Below are positions 13,366 through 25,421 of a stretch of DNA of 64,000 nt, piece after piece. The translations under genes and the position numbers were made by a program. The notes below the pieces were generated by a model. The model searched no databases and was not told where the DNA came from. It saw only the letters and a program-made list of their open reading frames with translations. The DNA comes from Nipponacmea schrenckii (taxonomy: Eukaryota > Mollusca > Gastropoda > Lottiidae). Positions within the stretch are counted from its first letter, which is position 1. Each line of letters opens with the position of its first letter. Location of the stretch: NCBI GenBank assembly GCA_030562195.1, contig CM060202.1, forward strand, positions 8,246,001 to 8,310,000. Direction: 5' to 3'.

Positions 13366-14399
13366 TGATACTGATAGTCAGATGAATCAGTAGTCATTTG
13401 ATTAAAGAATACAACAATCAAGGATCAGTAACGTAAATCTTCTAGATGATAAGAAAATTGACATCCAGCTGTACTAAATAAATACTTAGTAACCAGTTGG
13501 TTAAATTTAACTTAGTAACCCAACTGCCTTAAGAATACAATAAAAGTTCTGATAGTGATGTTTGTGGTAAATCATTTAAAGATATCGACGTAAAGTAGTT
13601 GAGGGGAAACAACTCTTGTTAATCCTTAAGCTGAAGACAAGATTTTTTCTGTTGCAACATCTAGTGTAAATTGTCGGCTTATTTACCATCTGTTTCCATG
13701 TAAAATCACGAAATTCAACCTTCTATAACTTTTTCCAGAAATCTCGTTGAAATCTTTCCAATATGTCACATGAAAGCCTGGCCGATACTTGGTTTCTTTA
13801 CAAAAATTTAATATATCAAGATTGTGCATTTTCAGACATTAAATTTTTAGTCTAGACAAAAAAAGTAGTCAATAAACGAGCATGAAAAAACCCCAGAGGA
13901 ATGGAGAGAGGATTTCTTAACACAGAACACTTTTATACAATGAGTAAAATATTTTCGTAAACTTTGGCAGATATTTGAAAATTGCAAAAATGTATTAGTG
14001 TTTGAGGACTTCTTGTGAAACGTTATGCAGATCGAAAATATTTCAAGTTTCATTTTGCTTAATAACAGCCTTGTGGCTTTATAACTTTCTAAATTGAGAT
14101 TTATTTACATTTTAGCACCCATTTTAGTGCTGAAGCTTGCATATTTTGGGAGATAAAAATATGTTTGGATGTGTATACCGGTACATAGTTATTGTGGATA
14201 TTCCCAAGCAAAGTTTGCAATCAGCTACCATATATTTGGGAATTAAAATTTTTTTTCGATATAACCCTTGCTGCAATCGTTTCATCAAATGTTTTAAATT
14301 TTGTTTGTTATTGTAACAGTACGTTCGCATTGCACAAAAGGGTCAACACTATTTACCGAATAGTAATCAAGACAAAAACTGAAAGTCACCCTAACTAAT

Positions 14400-14458
14400 G
14401 AAATGTACTCACTATGTTTTCACCATTGAGAGTCAGTTTGCTTTGTTTATAGCAACAG
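14400..14458 (+). ncRNA. Possible first exon of the repeat lncRNA (donor side)
   Basis: A strong donor, AGCAACAG|GTAAGTCG, lies at 14459, with the next good acceptor at 15096. The 5' end is unknown and no clear TATA box or initiator was found, so the start given is arbitrary. Confidence 0.35.
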
Positions 14459-15096
14459 GTAAGTCGACTTTTCTAAATCTTTGAAGTATTGAATTCCCAT
14501 GCTCATTTTAACATTAACATATCTCAGCTGGGAACTTAAGATTCTGTTTTCTATATAAAGAAAAAAGCCCCAGCAAGGAATATGAATAATAAAATAAACA
14601 TGGAGGTCTGTGGAAAAGGGTGACGCTCTGTGACATTTCTACCCACACCCCATCAAGTAAAAAAAATAATATCATAGATACGCCATTATCGTCGCTACTA
14701 ATTTAAGTAAAAAAAATGTACTTCTGATGAGAGAGTTTCCAAAATCAAAAGACCATTACTACTGATTGAAAATTCTGTTCCCCGCAATTGATTGGCGATC
14801 AAAATTTCAGTTTTGTAAGGTATTTTTACAGCCGTTTTCCCTTTAAACAATAATTTATGTTAATAATTAATGTTTTCTTTATAATAATTCTATAAAAGTA
14901 GATATGTGAATATAAATACTTTGGGTATCAATTTTTTCACTTTTTTGTGCTTGATGATACAAATTGAACCAGTGGTTGTTGTTCCATAATATGATGCGTT
15001 GTAATTCTTAATTAACATTTAAATAAAATAATAATTCATAATATATGATATATTCACATCTTCTGATGCATACTGATGCATGTTTTTGTCTTTCAG

Positions 15097-15169
15097 ATCA
15101 GGGTGACCAATAGCAGATTTTACTATTGCGTTAATACACTATAATGGATGGGATATTATCCTAGTTGAG
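15097..15169 (+). ncRNA. Candidate exon 2 of the repeat lncRNA
   Basis: The acceptor TTTTTGTCTTTCAG ends at 15096 and the donor TTGAG|GTTAGT lies at 15170. The exon contains a perfect 6-bp hairpin, CAATAG...CTATTG with a 9-nt loop (about 15108-15128), and a second small stem GGAT...ATCC. This exon is not part of the repeated cassette. Confidence 0.5.
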
Positions 15170-15673
15170 GTTAGTATATTGTGTATGTACTTCATAAGAC
15201 AAAGTATACAGTCTGACTTGATTGGGGGACATTTGTTAGGTTGATTCAGCTCTATGGAATAACTCAAGAGTCACAAAGGTCTCAAAGGGTTTTCTACTAA
15301 GAATTAGTACAAAAATTAAAATAATTTCGTGCATTCTTACTTTATGGCTTTACGATGTGCATTATGATTTACCAAGTTGGTTCGGGCAAGGCAAATATGT
15401 AATGTAATGCGAGAATGTAATGAGATGTAAGTCTAATTAAAATTAGACCAAACTTTTGTTCCGTTTATAATAGCCAATAAAAAAACCCGTTAATGCCTTG
15501 AAGTGACAACAGCAAAGTGAAAAGATGGATTACGATCGTACATGACTTTACCGCTTTGCATTGATGTATTATTCTATGAAAAGAAATATTGCACTTAAAC
15601 TTAATTGGTCCAACACCGACTTATCTAAAATCAAGGGTTATTTGTATTATTATTATTTTATTGTTATTTTCAG

Positions 15674-18600
15674 GGTTTCAAGTACAGTAGCTTGTCTTTA
15701 GCTACGGACAACTTCAGATATGGTGTGCAACCTAAGTTTTGGAGGTAGTTCACAAGGAGCAAAATTATCGCGTTTTCGGGTTGGGCTCACGTGTAGTTTA
15801 GTTGTGGCAGCCTGTGGGCTACCTTGTTAGGGCCACTTAGGTTGCACACGGCCATATTATGTCCACCCAGCCTCTCTTGGAACAAATGAAGGTCAGTTAT
15901 GATAATATTTAATTATACTTATTATTTGAAGACCATTAGACATGAGTCTCCACAATCTGAACAGTTCATAAAACAAATAAAATATACAATAGATACATAA
16001 ATACATAATATAATTTATATATGCAATATATATTTGAAATAATATGAAATACATATAAGCTAGGCATAAAATACATAGGAAATATATAAAGTTAGATCTA
16101 GATATTAAATAGATGTTAGATATATATAAACTATACATAAAATATACATAAAATAGACCTGATAAAACAAATATGAATATAAAAACACGTTAAATACAAT
16201 ATTAAATAGATATATTACATATATAATAACACAAATTAAAAATAAAATACACAATCATAAAATAAACATGGAATACAATTCAATAAAAAAAATGGGCATA
16301 CAATAAATATGTAATAGATACGACATAAATAAAATACAAAGACAACAGATATATTACATATCAAGGAAATATAAAATACATATATTATAAATATAAAATA
16401 CCTATTAGATAGATATGACATTACATATGAAATAAATATAAAATGTATATAAAATAAACATTAAATACAAATTAAATATACACAAAATAAATATACAATA
16501 GATATCGAATATGTGAGGTGGCCTCCTAATATTGACCATAAGTTATAAATAAAATACAAAGACAACAGATATATTACATATCAAAGAAATATAAAATACA
16601 TATAAAATACATATAAAATAAATATAAAATACCTATTAGATAGATATGGCATTACATATGAAATAAATATAAAATGTATATAAAACTTCATAAAATACAA
16701 ATTAAATACACACAAAATAAATACATGTATACACATAAGTATACGATAGAAAGCAAATATGAGGTGGCCTCAGAATATTGACCATAATTCATTAAGAATA
16801 TCTTATTTGTAGATTTTCATTTACAAACCATTAATTTCATTTCCTAACAGTCAGAAACATGTTGACTTTCTTTCTTGTTGTGCTAGTAATACTTATGTTA
16901 CTTTTGATTCAGTAGTCCAATATTCTAATCCATTTGAAATAAAGTCTTTTTGCGGCTAATTTGGTCAGTCATTAGTCGTATTCAAATCCTCCATATAGAC
17001 AGAATCACTATATTGTTTCTGAATGAGCATTAAATTAAACTGACGGATCAATGTTAAGATAAGAAACTCTCATTCACCCTTATTTGATCAAGATGAGGCC
17101 TCTCGGTCAGCGCAATTTGGAAAATAAAGGTTGTTATATAGAGAGGAATTTCCCTCTATTTTCCATAAATCATAGACAATGAAATGTCAAGTATAGTGTC
17201 TGGATATTTTCTAACTTAGTTTTAGAAAAATAGCCTCTGGAAATGGCTATGTGGAACCATCTTAATTTTTATGCTCTCCCTTTGTCGAAATCGAGATAGA
17301 AATCAACGAGTTTCAGACAACATAGTGTATAGGACACACGCAAATATATAGTATATTTTGTATACATAAATATGAAATTTGAAATAAATATATCAAATAT
17401 TCAATTACAAAAAAATTTCACCATTAAATTTTTTAAATATTTCTGATTTTAGGTGTAAACAGATAGAGCTTCATTATATAGGAATAGAGTGCTTATTGTG
17501 TGGCATCGAAGCTCCAGTCGTAAGTTTAAAATTAATGATATTTTAACAATTTGAGGTTGACGAAATTAGGCCCTTGTTCTTCAATGGTCTTACCTGGTGT
17601 CAAAAACTATCTTCCAAAATCTCTGTATAAACCAATAAATTCACAAAACTAAGTAAAAATCCAATAAAATAATTTTGAAACACTTTATTATTTTAATGTC
17701 TTTATCGTCTTATATAGAGCTATGTTTTAATCAACTCCAACTTATGAATACATTGTATTCATACAATAATTGATCAAGTTGAAGACTTTTTTTATTATTC
17801 TAAGAGTAAATATCCTGTTATGGCATATCATGCATATAATGTCTCTTACATGCTATTTGACAAGGACCAGCTGATAGTAAATTTCCTAGGCGAACCTATG
17901 TATCTAAACCTACGATTTTAAGATTGTATATAATTATAATATTTATTTTCGTATATAAATTTGTCTTTTTCTTATTTATTCATTTCAAACTTAATGTTTT
18001 AACTTGAAAAATTCAAAATATTAGCAAATATATTTTCTTGAGAATGAGTAAAGTTATAATTTTGTTTGTGATTGTGTACCTCATAAAATATTATCATTTT
18101 CAGTCTTTGGAAAATATATATAAAAAAGCATCTGTAAAGTCAGGAGTTTTGAAAATATTGTATTGCAACGTGGGTATTGAAATGTGTTGCTGTTTTATTA
18201 AATTCTGAAATGTGCAGGTCCCTTATTATGTAGATTAATTACATTTTTAGGTTAGAAAGGGTAAATCGTCTGGTAATTTACCTACCCGCCATAGCACTGC
18301 CACAATAGGAGTAATCTGGGGTCATGGCCTGTATGACTCTACAGATCCTCCTATTCACAGATGAAGCACAGATGAAGTGGCGCGCGCCAACAGATGAAGA
18401 ACAGATGAAGAACAGATGAAGAAGTTGGGCGATTTCTCCGCCCATTTCAGGTAAATTGATCTTCGAACTTTTTAGACAGACTGTAGCTCATTTAGTTTGA
18501 ATGTTGGAATATTGACGTAATTTGCTTTCCATCAAGCACATGATACTAAATTGATTGTCATTTGAGTTGTGCTCATTTCTGTAAACAAATTGAAGCTCCG

Positions 18601-18846
18601 TCAGCATGCGTATTGAAAATTAAATGAAGAAAAAACAAGTAATAAATCAAGAATTAGTGACATTTACTGTAATAAACTTTTTGATTCATAATTACTTGAT
18701 AAATAATTATAAGGAATGAATTGAATTTAAATATTTCTTGTCATTTGTGTTCATTTCAGCCGTCAGAAGTCAGCGGGAACTCGATAGCGGTCTTTACTAT
18801 TGGGTTTGACATACACCACGCACAGTTAGATGATCAACGTAGCACG
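15674..18846 (+). ncRNA. Cassette unit 1 (most diverged): exons D1, A1, B1, C1
   Basis: D1 15674-15891, A1 17453-17519, B1 18251-18450, C1 18760-18846. D1 keeps the three stems P1 GTTTCAAG/CTTGGAAC, P2 GTAGCT/AGCTAC and P3 GGACA/TGTCC, with about 95 nt of extra inverted-repeat sequence inside P3. A1 keeps GAGCTTC/GAAGCTC and the inner GTGC/GCAT, and unlike the later copies has a GT donor. B1 has ATCTG/CAGAT where the other copies have GTCTG/CAGAC, a strong terminal hairpin TGGGCG/CGCCCA, and the palindrome TGGCGCGCGCCA. This unit looks like the ancestral form. Confidence 0.7.
15950..16760. repeat. AT-rich low-complexity repeat in the D1-A1 intron
   Basis: Degenerate ATAAAATACATATAAAATA-type sequence. 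A longer unit of about 240 bp appears twice, ending in GTGGCCTCCTAATATTGACC near 16517 and GTGGCCTCAGAATATTGACC near 16763. Confidence 0.8.
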
Positions 18847-19372
18847 GTCAGTACATACTATCATACATTCCACTTTTGGTCAGCAATGTGAATCGGTCCG
18901 TAAATATTATAGAATGCATGATTCTTATGGTTTTCTTTAATTTTGAAGAGGGTTTTTAGCTTGTAAACTTTTTGGAAGGACCGATAGAGTTGTGCCAAAT
19001 TATTCGTTAAACATCAAAAACATGAAAATGTATTATGGCTTTGTTGAAACTGGTGATTGCTACAGCCACATTTGTTTGGAGTTATTGATGATTATTTATG
19101 TTCCTGCTAATGCAATTAAAGTGATTTGTTCTATTCTGATTTTCAGTCCGATATTTTCAGTTTTGTAAATCTACTTAAATGTTACTGCATAGCCATTGCA
19201 AAGACCTTCATAGTAGCTTTTATAGTGACGTTAATTATACTGGGCATTTCTACAATTATATTTGACTGAAATTTAGAATGATGCACAATAGAAAAAAGCA
19301 CACATTTACATGTTAGAAAACATCCTCACAATCTCTGAAATATTGACAGCATGATTCGTTAAATTAATGTAC

Positions 19373-19455
19373 AGTAGAACCTGCATTCAGAGACCACTCA
19401 AGGGAATATTCAAAAACGGTCGCTGAGTGAAGGTGGCCTCTTAAGAGAGGAACTG
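19373..19455. repeat. Possible transposon end (pogo/Tigger-like phrase)
   Basis: ACAGTAGAACCTGCATTCAG followed by AGACCACTC resembles the ends of pogo/Tigger-type elements, and GAGTGAAGGTGGCCTCTTAAG follows. I could not find the other end. Confidence 0.35.
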
Positions 19456-19861
19456 CAAGACCATTTCGTTTTGACGTTTTGGAAATCATGGGATCTTACT
19501 TTTATTCATACATGTATAGTTTCTACTGCTTTTGCATGCTATCTCCTATCTACCGACGGGATACTCTATTTTGTCGTATTTTATTTTCTATAAGATACCA
19601 AAGTTCTCACAGTTATTATCGTTTTCAAAGTCAAAATTCTCTACCTTAAATCAATAAGATTTCCTTCTTTACTTGCATTTTAATTGCCCGGTAACACGCT
19701 TTATTCCATTTTCACCTGATTAATATGTTTTTATGACAACATCCGGTATACCCTACTTTCGCTTTCTGATCAAATTTAAGGTAGTCTAAATTTTACCAAA
19801 AAAGAACTATTGAAGCCTTTACAGTACTTGTCAATTGAAATTTCTGTTGTTTCTCATCCAG

Positions 19862-21257
19862 GGTTCCAAGAACAAAGTAGCTGGTCTTTAGCTATAAAGG
19901 GACATTTAAACTTGAAGGTCAATAAAGTTATGGTGGAGCACAAATGTCCTATAGGTTAGTCTTGGAACGAAGCTAAGGTAAGGGTATTTAACATATGTCA
20001 TGTATAATGATTTAGCAATAATTGAAACCAAATTGACAATACAAGAACTGTAAATATCATTTTAAATGAAAAGTATGTAAAGTTTTCAGTATCAAAAGTG
20101 TTGTTTATTATGCCTGAAAGTATAACTATGTTTCAAAAGCAGAAAACATACATGTTTGTTTAAAATTTATCAGATGTTAACAAGAAGGTTATACATTGTA
20201 AATGATACTTTTATTATTATACTTACTTTTTTAACTACTAGTACCTATTTTGAAAGATATTCTGTTTGATTAAGCAAATATGCTTCAACTTTTTAGATAA
20301 TGAAAATTATGCATACTTCTTACATACATAAATGAACAAATATGTTGAAGACAATGTGTGTCATATTTGTTTAGAGAACTATCTGATTTGTCCCTGCTTT
20401 CTTTATGTATGGTTTTCCATTACTTATTGTAACTCATTACTTTTCTACATATTGCTAGACTTGTTGTGTTTTACTTCTCTTGATTACACTACCAGTATAG
20501 GCATATTTAACGTTGAATTAATAAATGTTAGACATAGTATATCCATATATCTTGTGTTTCTTTACCTTATAAACAGTTATCCGTTATGTTAAATTTTTGT
20601 AATTTTAGGTGTAAAAAGAGAGCTTCACTTTAAAGTGCTTATGGTGTGGCACAGAAGCTCTAAAGGCAAGTGGACTTTATTACTAAATGTTAATCTGAAC
20701 TCTGGCTATTTAAACTCCTTGTGTCCCTTTTCAGGCTTAATAGACTTATCCTTGAATGGGTTAACAACATTGAAAATTTGTTGACAGCATCAGGTGGATT
20801 AAGTGGTTCATTAAAAAATTACATACTTTATATTTGTATGTTTATCTAGGTTACCCGCAATAGCACTGCCACAATAGGAGTGTTCTGGGATCATAGCCTG
20901 TATGACTCTTTAGACCTCCTATTCACAGATGAAGAGGAACAGATGAAGAACAGATGAAGAGGAACAGATGAAGAAATAGGGAGATTCCTCCACCCGTATT
21001 TTGTAAGATTTTCATACATCTTAAAGTTTTGAAATCAGAATACTAGTACCATGATGGCATTTTCAGTTGAGTGAATTTTCTGAAATGTACGTCGATTTGA
21101 AATAATTGTGCCCGATAAAAATGTTTGAAAAATATAATGGAAGTTTTATTGAATACAATATTTTTCTATTCTTTTAGCCGTCAGCGGGAACTCGATAGCC
21201 GTCTTTACTATTGAGTTTTGCATGCACCACATACAGTAAGATGATCAACATAGCACG
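19862..21257 (+). ncRNA. Cassette unit 2: exons D2, A2, B2, C2
   Basis: D2 19862-19977, A2 20609-20665, B2 20850-21002, C2 21178-21257. D2 pairs GTTCCAAGA/TCTTGGAAC (P1), GTAGCT/AGCTAT (P2, closed by G.U) and GGACATTT/AAATGTCC (P3), intermediate between unit 1 and units 3-7. A2 has a GC donor (AAAG|GCAAG). B2 lacks about 30 nt at its 5' end, exactly the stretch that forms the first B hairpin in all other copies. Confidence 0.72.
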
Positions 21258-22031
21258 GTCAGTACATATTAATTTTTGTCACCATGAGTTCAATGAGTTT
21301 ACATTAGTAAACCCACCATAAAAATTACGGAGACATAATTGAAAAAAAAATTCAAAATAAATTAAGTGCTTCAGTCATCCAGTCAATGAGATTGCAAATC
21401 AATCATTGCATTATTTAGAGAAAATATATGCCAAGTAATCCAAGTAATCCAAGTAATTGCAGAGTTAAGGGGGCAGTTTCCAAAATTGTTATTTTTAAGT
21501 TCATGTCAACCTTTATATAGTTTTGGTGTATAGATTCAATGGAAAAATACGTTTGCTTAAAACTGTCACTTAAATCAATTCCTGTATATTTTGATCTATA
21601 GTTTTTTGCTCATAACTTTGTGCTTGCTTACATGTCTACATTACGTTTCATTTTATGTGCGTTTGTACCAAATTAGCTAATTTTGAACTTAAGTATGTGC
21701 CATTTAAATATATAGATTCAATAGATATGATAGATATAATTTTACGAATTATTTTCACAAACTGATAATATACAACTTATAATTTCTATTTCATAATACT
21801 TAAATCACCTAATTGTTATGTAGAAAAACCCAAATTTAGTGTTATTATATTTGTATACTGGTTAATTAATTATTAATTATACTTTTTTATATATTTTTAC
21901 GTTGCATAAAGGTATATTATGTAATATATTTTTCTATGTTATACATGTATTTTAAAAACTTTTGTAACTATGGGTCATAGACCTATTTACTGTAAATAAG
22001 TTATTATTACATTACTTGTCTATTCTTCCAG

Positions 22032-23320
22032 GCTTCCAAGAACAAAAAGCTGGTCCTTAGCTTTAAAGGGACATTAAACTGGGAGGTCAATTGAATTATG
22101 GTGGAGCACAATGTCCTAAAGGTGATTCTTGGAAGGAAGCTAGGTAAGGATTATTATCTGGGATATGATTAGCTAAATATTAACACACTGTAAATATTTT
22201 AAATATTGACATGAAATGTTCGGGAACCTACAAACCAGAAACGAAAGTTGGGGTACTCCTAACCAATTACATCTGGGTCGATTGGAATAAAAAATTTCAC
22301 CACACTTTTATACTCGAACCAATATTCAGATCTCTGATTATCTGATCACCATTTATTCGACATAGCCATATATCTTGTTAAGACTCTTGTTAATTGTTTG
22401 CATTATGTATTTATTTGATCATTTTATAAGTTTCATATCCAGTGAAATAACTTGTTTATATTTGAAATTTTAGGTGTAAACAGATAGAGCTTCAATGATT
22501 TTTTTTATAAAAGTGCTTATGGTGTGGCACGGAAGCTCACAAGGCAAGTTTTATTTGATCTATAAATTTTCAAATTCTTTACTAATCTTATTGCTTTGTG
22601 AATCATGATTTATGTTTTCAAAAAGAAAAGAACGAAACCGGAATAATGTGAGTAAATTGTGACCCTACTGAGTTCTGAAATTTTTGACATTTCTCTATTT
22701 CCATGCTTTCTCAAGAAAAGACATAGTGAAGAATGTATTTTGATTTCAAATTTGTAACTAATAACTAAAAATTGTGTTATCAATAAAATAAAAAAATGTT
22801 ATGCCCCAAATGTGTTTGATCGTATGTTTTTGTATTTTGCAGGTCAGAAGGGGTAAATCGTCTGGTAATTTACCTACCCGCAATAGCACTGCCACAATAG
22901 GAGTAGTCTGTGATCATGGACTGTATGACTCGTCAGACCTCCTATTCACAGATGAAGAGGAACAGATGAAGAACAGATGAAGAGGAACAGATGAAGAACA
23001 GATGAAGAGGAACAGATGAAGAAATAGGGAGATTCCTCCACCCGTATTTTGTAAGATTTTCATACATCTTAATGTTTTGAAATCGGGGTACCATAATGCA
23101 TTTTCAGCTGTGTGCATTTTCTGAAGAAGATGCCGATTTCAAATAGTTGAGCCCAATAAACATTTAAAAAAAAAATATAACATAATATACATGTATATAT
23201 AGTATAATTGAACAAAATATTTTTCTCTTCTCCTTTTTAGCCGTCAGCGGGATCCCGATAGCCGTCTTTGCTCTTGGGTTTGGTATACACCACATACAGT
23301 AAGATGATCAACGTAGCACG
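22032..23320 (+). ncRNA. Cassette unit 3: exons D3, A3, B3, C3
   Basis: D3 22032-22143, A3 22474-22543, B3 22843-23050, C3 23241-23320. D3 pairs CTTCCAAGAA/TTCTTGGAAG (22033-22042 with 22126-22135), AAAGCT/AGCTTT (22046-22051 with 22059-22064) and GGACATT/AATGTCC (22069-22075 with 22110-22116). B3 pairs AATAGGAG+GTCTG with CAGAC+CTCCTATT (22896-22910 with 22934-22946). Introns and exons are almost identical to unit 5. Confidence 0.75.
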
Positions 23321-23740
23321 GTAAGTACATCAATTTCAGTCACAAGTTTAGTTCAATGAGTTTAATTGTAAACCCACCATCAAATTCAAGAATTTTGGAG
23401 TCATAAAATGGAAAAATAATTTAAAATGAATTAAGTGCTTCAGTCATCCAGTCATTGAGTTGGCAAATCACTCATGGTTAATCGAGAGATTACTGAGAAA
23501 ATAAATGCCATGTCATTGCAGAGTTAAGGGGGCAATTTCCAAAATTGTTATTTCTATGTTTTGTGTCAACCTTTCGAATGTTTTTGTGTATAGAATTAAT
23601 GGAAAAAAACGTTTGCTTAAAACTGTGAATTAAATCAATTCCTGTATATTTTGATCTATAGTTTCCATTACTTTTTGCTCATAATTTTGTCCTTGCCTAC
23701 TTTAGACATTACTTTTTACATTACTTGTCTATTCTTCCAG

Positions 23741-25003
23741 GCTTCCAAGAACAAAAAGCTGGTCCTTAGCTTTGAAGTGACATTAACCTAGGAGGTCAAT
23801 TGAATTATGGTGGAGCACAATGTCCTTAAGGCGATTCTTGGAAGGAAGCTAGGTAAGGATTATTATCTGGGATATGATTAGCTAAATATTAACACACTGT
23901 AAATATTTTGAATATTGACATGAAATGTTCGGGTACCTACAAACCAGAAACGAAAGTTGGGGTACTCCTAACCAATTACATCTGGGTCGATTGGAATATG
24001 AAAATTTCACCACACTTTTATACTCGAACCAATATTAAGATCACCATTTATTCGACATAGCCGTATATCTTGTTAAGATTCATGTTAATTGTTTATTTAT
24101 TTGATTATTTCATAAGTTTCATATCCAGTGAAATAACTTGTTTATATTTGAAATTTTAGGTGTAAACAGATAGAGCTTCAATGAATTTTTTTTTATAAAA
24201 GTGCTTATGGTGTGGCACGGAAGCTCACAAGGCAAGTTTTATTTGATCTATAAATTTTCAAATTCTCTACTAATCTTATTGCTATGTTAATCATGATTTA
24301 TGTTTTCAAAAAGAAAAAAAAAGAAACCGGAATTAATGTGAGTAACTTGTGAACTCTACTGAGTTCTGAAGTTTTTGACAATCCATTACTCTATTTTCCA
24401 TACCCTCTCAAGAGAAGACATAGTGAAGAATGTATTTTGATTTCAAATTTGTAACTGATAACTCAAAATTGTCTTATCAAAATAAATCAAGAAAAGTTAT
24501 GCCCCCAATGTGTTTGATCGTATGTTTTTGTATTTTGCAGGTCAGAAGGGGTAAATCGTCTGGTAATTTACCTACCCGCAATAGCACTGCCACGATAGGA
24601 GTAGTCTGTGATCATGAACTGTATGATTCGTCAGACCTCCTATTCACAGATGAAGAGGAACAGATGAAGAACAGATGAAGAGGAACAGATGAAGAACAGA
24701 TGAAGAGGAACAGATGAAGAAATGGGGAGATTCCTCCACCCGTATTTTGTAAGATTTTCATACATCTTAATGTTTTGAAATCAGGGTACCATAATGCATT
24801 TTCAGCTGTGTGCATTTTCTGAAGAAGATGCCGATTTCAAATAGTTGAGCTCAATAAACATTTTTTTTAAAACTATAACATAATATATAATTGAACAAAA
24901 TATTTTTCTCTTCTCCTTTTTAGCCGACAGCGGGAACCCGATAGCCGTCTTTGCTCTTGGGTTTGGTATACACAACATACAGTAAGATGATCAACGTAGC
25001 ACG
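23741..25003 (+). ncRNA. Cassette unit 4: exons D4, A4, B4, C4
   Basis: D4 23741-23852, A4 24160-24231, B4 24541-24748, C4 24924-25003. In D4 the base of P3 is weakened (GTGACATT against AATGTCCT), leaving six pairs; P1 and P2 are intact. B4 replaces the outer A-U pair of its long helix by G.U. Almost identical to unit 6. B4 has a short open frame (24541-24678, part of an 82-codon ORF), which I read as incidental. Confidence 0.75.
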
Positions 25004-25421
25004 GTAAGTACATCAATTTCAGTCACAAGTCTAGTTCAATGAGTTTAATTGTAAACCCACCATCAAATTCAAGAATTTTGGAGTCATAAATTGAAAAATA
25101 ATTTAAAATGAATTCAGTGCTTCAGTCATCCAGTCATTGAGTTGGCAAATCAATCATCGTTTATCCAGAGATTACTGTGGAAAATATATTCCAAGTCATT
25201 GCAGATTTAAGGGGGCATTTTTCAAAATTGTTATTTCTAAGTTTGTGTCACCCTTTAGATAGTTTTTCTGTATAGAATTAATGGAAAAACACGTTTGCTT
25301 CAAATTGTCAATTAAATCAATTCATGCACATTTTGATCTATAGTTTCCATTACTTTTTGCTCATAATGTTGTCCTTGCATAGTGTAGACATAACTTTTAC
25401 ATTACTTGTCTATTCTTCCAG

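Noticed and set aside
15893..16421. Minus-strand frames rich in Tyr, Ile and Phe that resemble membrane proteins
   Set aside because: They are translations of low-complexity ATAAAATA sequence in an intron.
22032..22143. Exon D as a hammerhead ribozyme, because of its three-way junction
   Set aside because: The junction strands lack the required CUGANGA and GAAA core elements.
22914..23117. 67-codon minus-strand frame present in three copies of exon B (with SSSVPLHLFFICSSSS)
   Set aside because: Antisense shadow of the CAGATGAAGA repeat; splice signals are on the + strand and recent duplication explains the identity between copies.
24430..24678. 82-codon frame repeated at 27746, covering the start of exon B with a DEEEQMKNR end
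   Set aside because: It begins in the intron, crosses the acceptor, is absent from other copies through indels and stops, and the exon shows pairing-preserving rather than codon-preserving changes.
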